A stretch of 64,000 bases of DNA, from assembly GCA_963750895.1 (NCBI GenBank), contig CAVVSD010000008.1, forward strand, positions 1,240,001 to 1,304,000. Reading direction: 5' to 3'. Positions 62,819 through 64,000 of this stretch are shown in pieces (position 1 is the stretch's first letter; every line of letters begins with the position of its first letter). The DNA is from CAVVSD01 sp963750895 (GTDB lineage: Bacteria; Actinomycetota; Thermoleophilia; Solirubrobacterales; Solirubrobacteraceae). The notes beneath the pieces were generated by a model. That model made no database searches, was not told the origin of the DNA, and was given only the letters and a program-made list of their open reading frames with translations. The position numbers and the translations under genes were made by a program.

Positions 62819-62824
62819 TACGCT
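62819..62824 (+). promoter_or_regulatory. -10 element (TACGCT) of the leaderless class IV aminotransferase
   Basis: TACGCT, then CGCGGG, then GTG at 62831 has the same six-base gap as other leaderless genes here. Confidence 0.6.
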
Positions 62825-62830
62825 CGCGGG

Positions 62831-63619
62831 GTGTCCCTGGTCTGCATCGACGGCGTCGTCACCGACGCGGCCGACGCCGTCATCCCCGTCACCGACGAGG
62901 GCCTGCTGCGCGGCGACGGCGTCTTCGAGGTCATCCGCGTCTACGCCGGCCGCCCGTTCGCCCTGGACGAGCACCTCGCGCGCATGACCCGGTCGGCCCA
63001 CGGGCTGCGCCTGCCGCTCGACATCGACGCCGTGCGCGCGGACGTCGGGACGCTGCTGACCGCCGGGGACGAGGTCGAGGGATGCATCCGCGTGCTCGCG
63101 ACGCGGGGCGGCCGCCGCATCGCCCTCGTCGAGGCCCTGCGCGAGCTGCCCGAGACGCTCGCGGTCGCCTCGATCACCTACGCGCCCCCGCGGCTGCTCG
63201 ACGGCATCAAGTCCCTGTCCTACGGCGCGAACATGCTCGCGACGCGCCTCGCGAAGGAGGCGGGCGCCGACGAGGCGGTCCTCGTCACGCCGCACGGCCG
63301 CGTGCTCGAGGCGCCGACCCGCGCGATCTTCGCCGTGCTCGGCGGCACGCTGCGGACGCCGCCGCTGTCCGACCACATCCTCGACTCGATCACCCGCCGC
63401 GCCGTGCTGACCGTGATGGACGTCGAGGAGCGCCCCATGACGCTCGACGAGCTGCTCGGCGCCGAGGAGGCGTTCCTCGCGTCGACGACGCACGAGGTCA
63501 TGCCGATCCACCGCGTCGACGACCGCGACCTGCCCGCGGCGGCCCCGGGCCCGGTCACCCGTCAGGCGAGCGAGCGGGTGATGGAGCACATCTCAGCGGC
63601 GCTCGCGACGACCGCTTGA
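62831..63619 (+). CDS. Class IV PLP aminotransferase (branched-chain aminotransferase / aminodeoxychorismate lyase-like)
   Basis: This 262-residue enzyme of fold type IV has VTDEGLLRGDGVFEVIRVYAG at the start, FALDEHLARMTRSAHGL, and LLDGIKSLSYGANMLATRLAKEAG, where the Lys in the IKSLSY block is the PLP site. TPHGRVLEAPTRAIFAV and EEAFLASTTHEVMPI follow. Those features do not separate IlvE, D-amino acid transaminase and PabC. It overlaps the following epimerase by TTGA. Confidence 0.87.
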   Translation: MSLVCIDGVVTDAADAVIPVTDEGLLRGDGVFEVIRVYAGRPFALDEHLARMTRSAHGLRLPLDIDAVRADVGTLLTAGDEVEGCIRVLATRGGRRIALVEALRELPETLAVASITYAPPRLLDGIKSLSYGANMLATRLAKEAGADEAVLVTPHGRVLEAPTRAIFAVLGGTLRTPPLSDHILDSITRRAVLTVMDVEERPMTLDELLGAEEAFLASTTHEVMPIHRVDDRDLPAAAPGPVTRQASERVMEHISAALATTA

Positions 63620-64000
63620 GGGTCGTCACCGTCATCGGCAACCGGCCGCAGTTCGTCAAGGCGGCCGCCGTCAGCCGGGCGCTGCGCGCCGAGCACGACG
63701 AGGTCCTCGTCCACACCGGCCAGCACTACGACGACGAGCTGTCCACGGTGTTCGTCGACGAGCTGGGGATCCCGCGCCCCGAGCGCGAGCTCGGCCTCGG
63801 GACGGGGACGAACACGGAGCAGACCGCGCGGATGCTCGCCGCACTCGGACCGCTGCTCGCCGAGGAGCGCGCGGACGCGGTGCTCGTCTACGGCGACACG
63901 AACTCGACGCTCGCCGGCGGCCTCGCGGCGGCGCAGGCGCGGATCCCGGTCGCCCACGTCGAGGCGGGGATGCGGTCCTTCGACCGCCGGATGCCGGAGG
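63616..64000 (+). CDS. wecB: UDP-N-acetylglucosamine 2-epimerase (non-hydrolysing), N-terminal part; runs off the window
   Basis: This makes UDP-ManNAc for envelope polysaccharides or teichoic-acid-type linkage units. The first 128 residues show VVTVIGNRPQFVKAAAVSRAL, VLVHTGQHYDDELS, ARMLAALGPLLAEERADAVL, YGDTNSTLAGGLAAA and HVEAGMRSFDRRMPE, all diagnostic. I chose the TTG at 63616 because it overlaps the preceding TGA (TTGA) and gives a normal start; a later start would cut the first strand. Confidence 0.93.
   Translation, partial: MRVVTVIGNRPQFVKAAAVSRALRAEHDEVLVHTGQHYDDELSTVFVDELGIPRPERELGLGTGTNTEQTARMLAALGPLLAEERADAVLVYGDTNSTLAGGLAAAQARIPVAHVEAGMRSFDRRMPE

Overview
The window is a gap-free stretch of very GC-rich bacterial chromosome from a Gram-positive-type, aerobic, menaquinone-using organism. 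The fhaA-fhaB-pstP-rodA-pbpA block, DciA beside recF, frequent GTG/TTG starts and leaderless promoters point to Actinobacteria. A Bacillus-like three-gene qcrABC and a two-module siroheme-decarboxylase-like gene between hemB and hemL suggest a deep lineage such as Thermoleophilia/Solirubrobacterales; that placement is inference. I see no insertion sequence, prophage, integrase or CRISPR array. Layout: 1-6.3 kb (minus) is a cell-wall growth and Ser/Thr phosphorylation block: a multi-pass membrane kinase, two FHA proteins, a PP2C phosphatase, RodA and the start of a penicillin-binding protein. 6.5-10.4 kb (plus) holds a membrane-anchored secreted protein, DUF4446, prephenate dehydratase, an HNH protein and a methyltransferase. 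10.4-10.7 kb is an unexplained intergenic region with strong hairpins and a near-perfect Shine-Dalgarno site. 10.7-20 kb (minus) is the replication block gyrA, gyrB, dciA, recF, dnaN, dnaA. 20.2-24.9 kb (plus) is rpmH-rnpA-yidD-yidC-jag-rsmG-parA-parB, with two parS sites at the start of rsmG. The strand switch between dnaA and rpmH, the parS sites and DnaA-box-like motifs place the replication origin near 15.8-20 kb. From 25 to 40 kb the genes are mixed: tRNA-Ile, transporters, an orphan adenine methylase, an FAD oxidoreductase, a bifunctional-nuclease-family protein, D-Ala-D-Ala ligase with an aminotransferase, and a membrane-glycosylation/phosphodiesterase run. 40.4-48.1 kb is a heme and respiration supercluster: hemB, an AhbAB-like fusion, hemL, qcrABC, menG and a polyprenyl diphosphate synthase, which together supply tetrapyrrole, quinone and the quinol:cytochrome c oxidoreductase. 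48.2-51.6 kb contains the Tat translocase and tRNA-Lys; the Rieske protein has a twin-arginine leader and is a plausible Tat client. 51.7-58.7 kb is accessory: an LEA-like repeat protein, a decayed gene, a beta-helix surface protein, a polytopic glycosyltransferase and a methyltransferase-glycosyltransferase fusion. 58.7-64 kb carries a BKACE-family enzyme with an Asp/Glu racemase, an MFS transporter, a MetE-like protein, a class IV aminotransferase and the start of a UDP-GlcNAc 2-epimerase. About nine otherwise intact genes, including the essential dnaN, have single small frame breaks. The likeliest explanation is residual indel errors in the assembly; the exception is 52.3-52.9 kb, where several breaks in about 600 bp look like real decay. 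Protein family calls come from motifs read by eye, not from searches.
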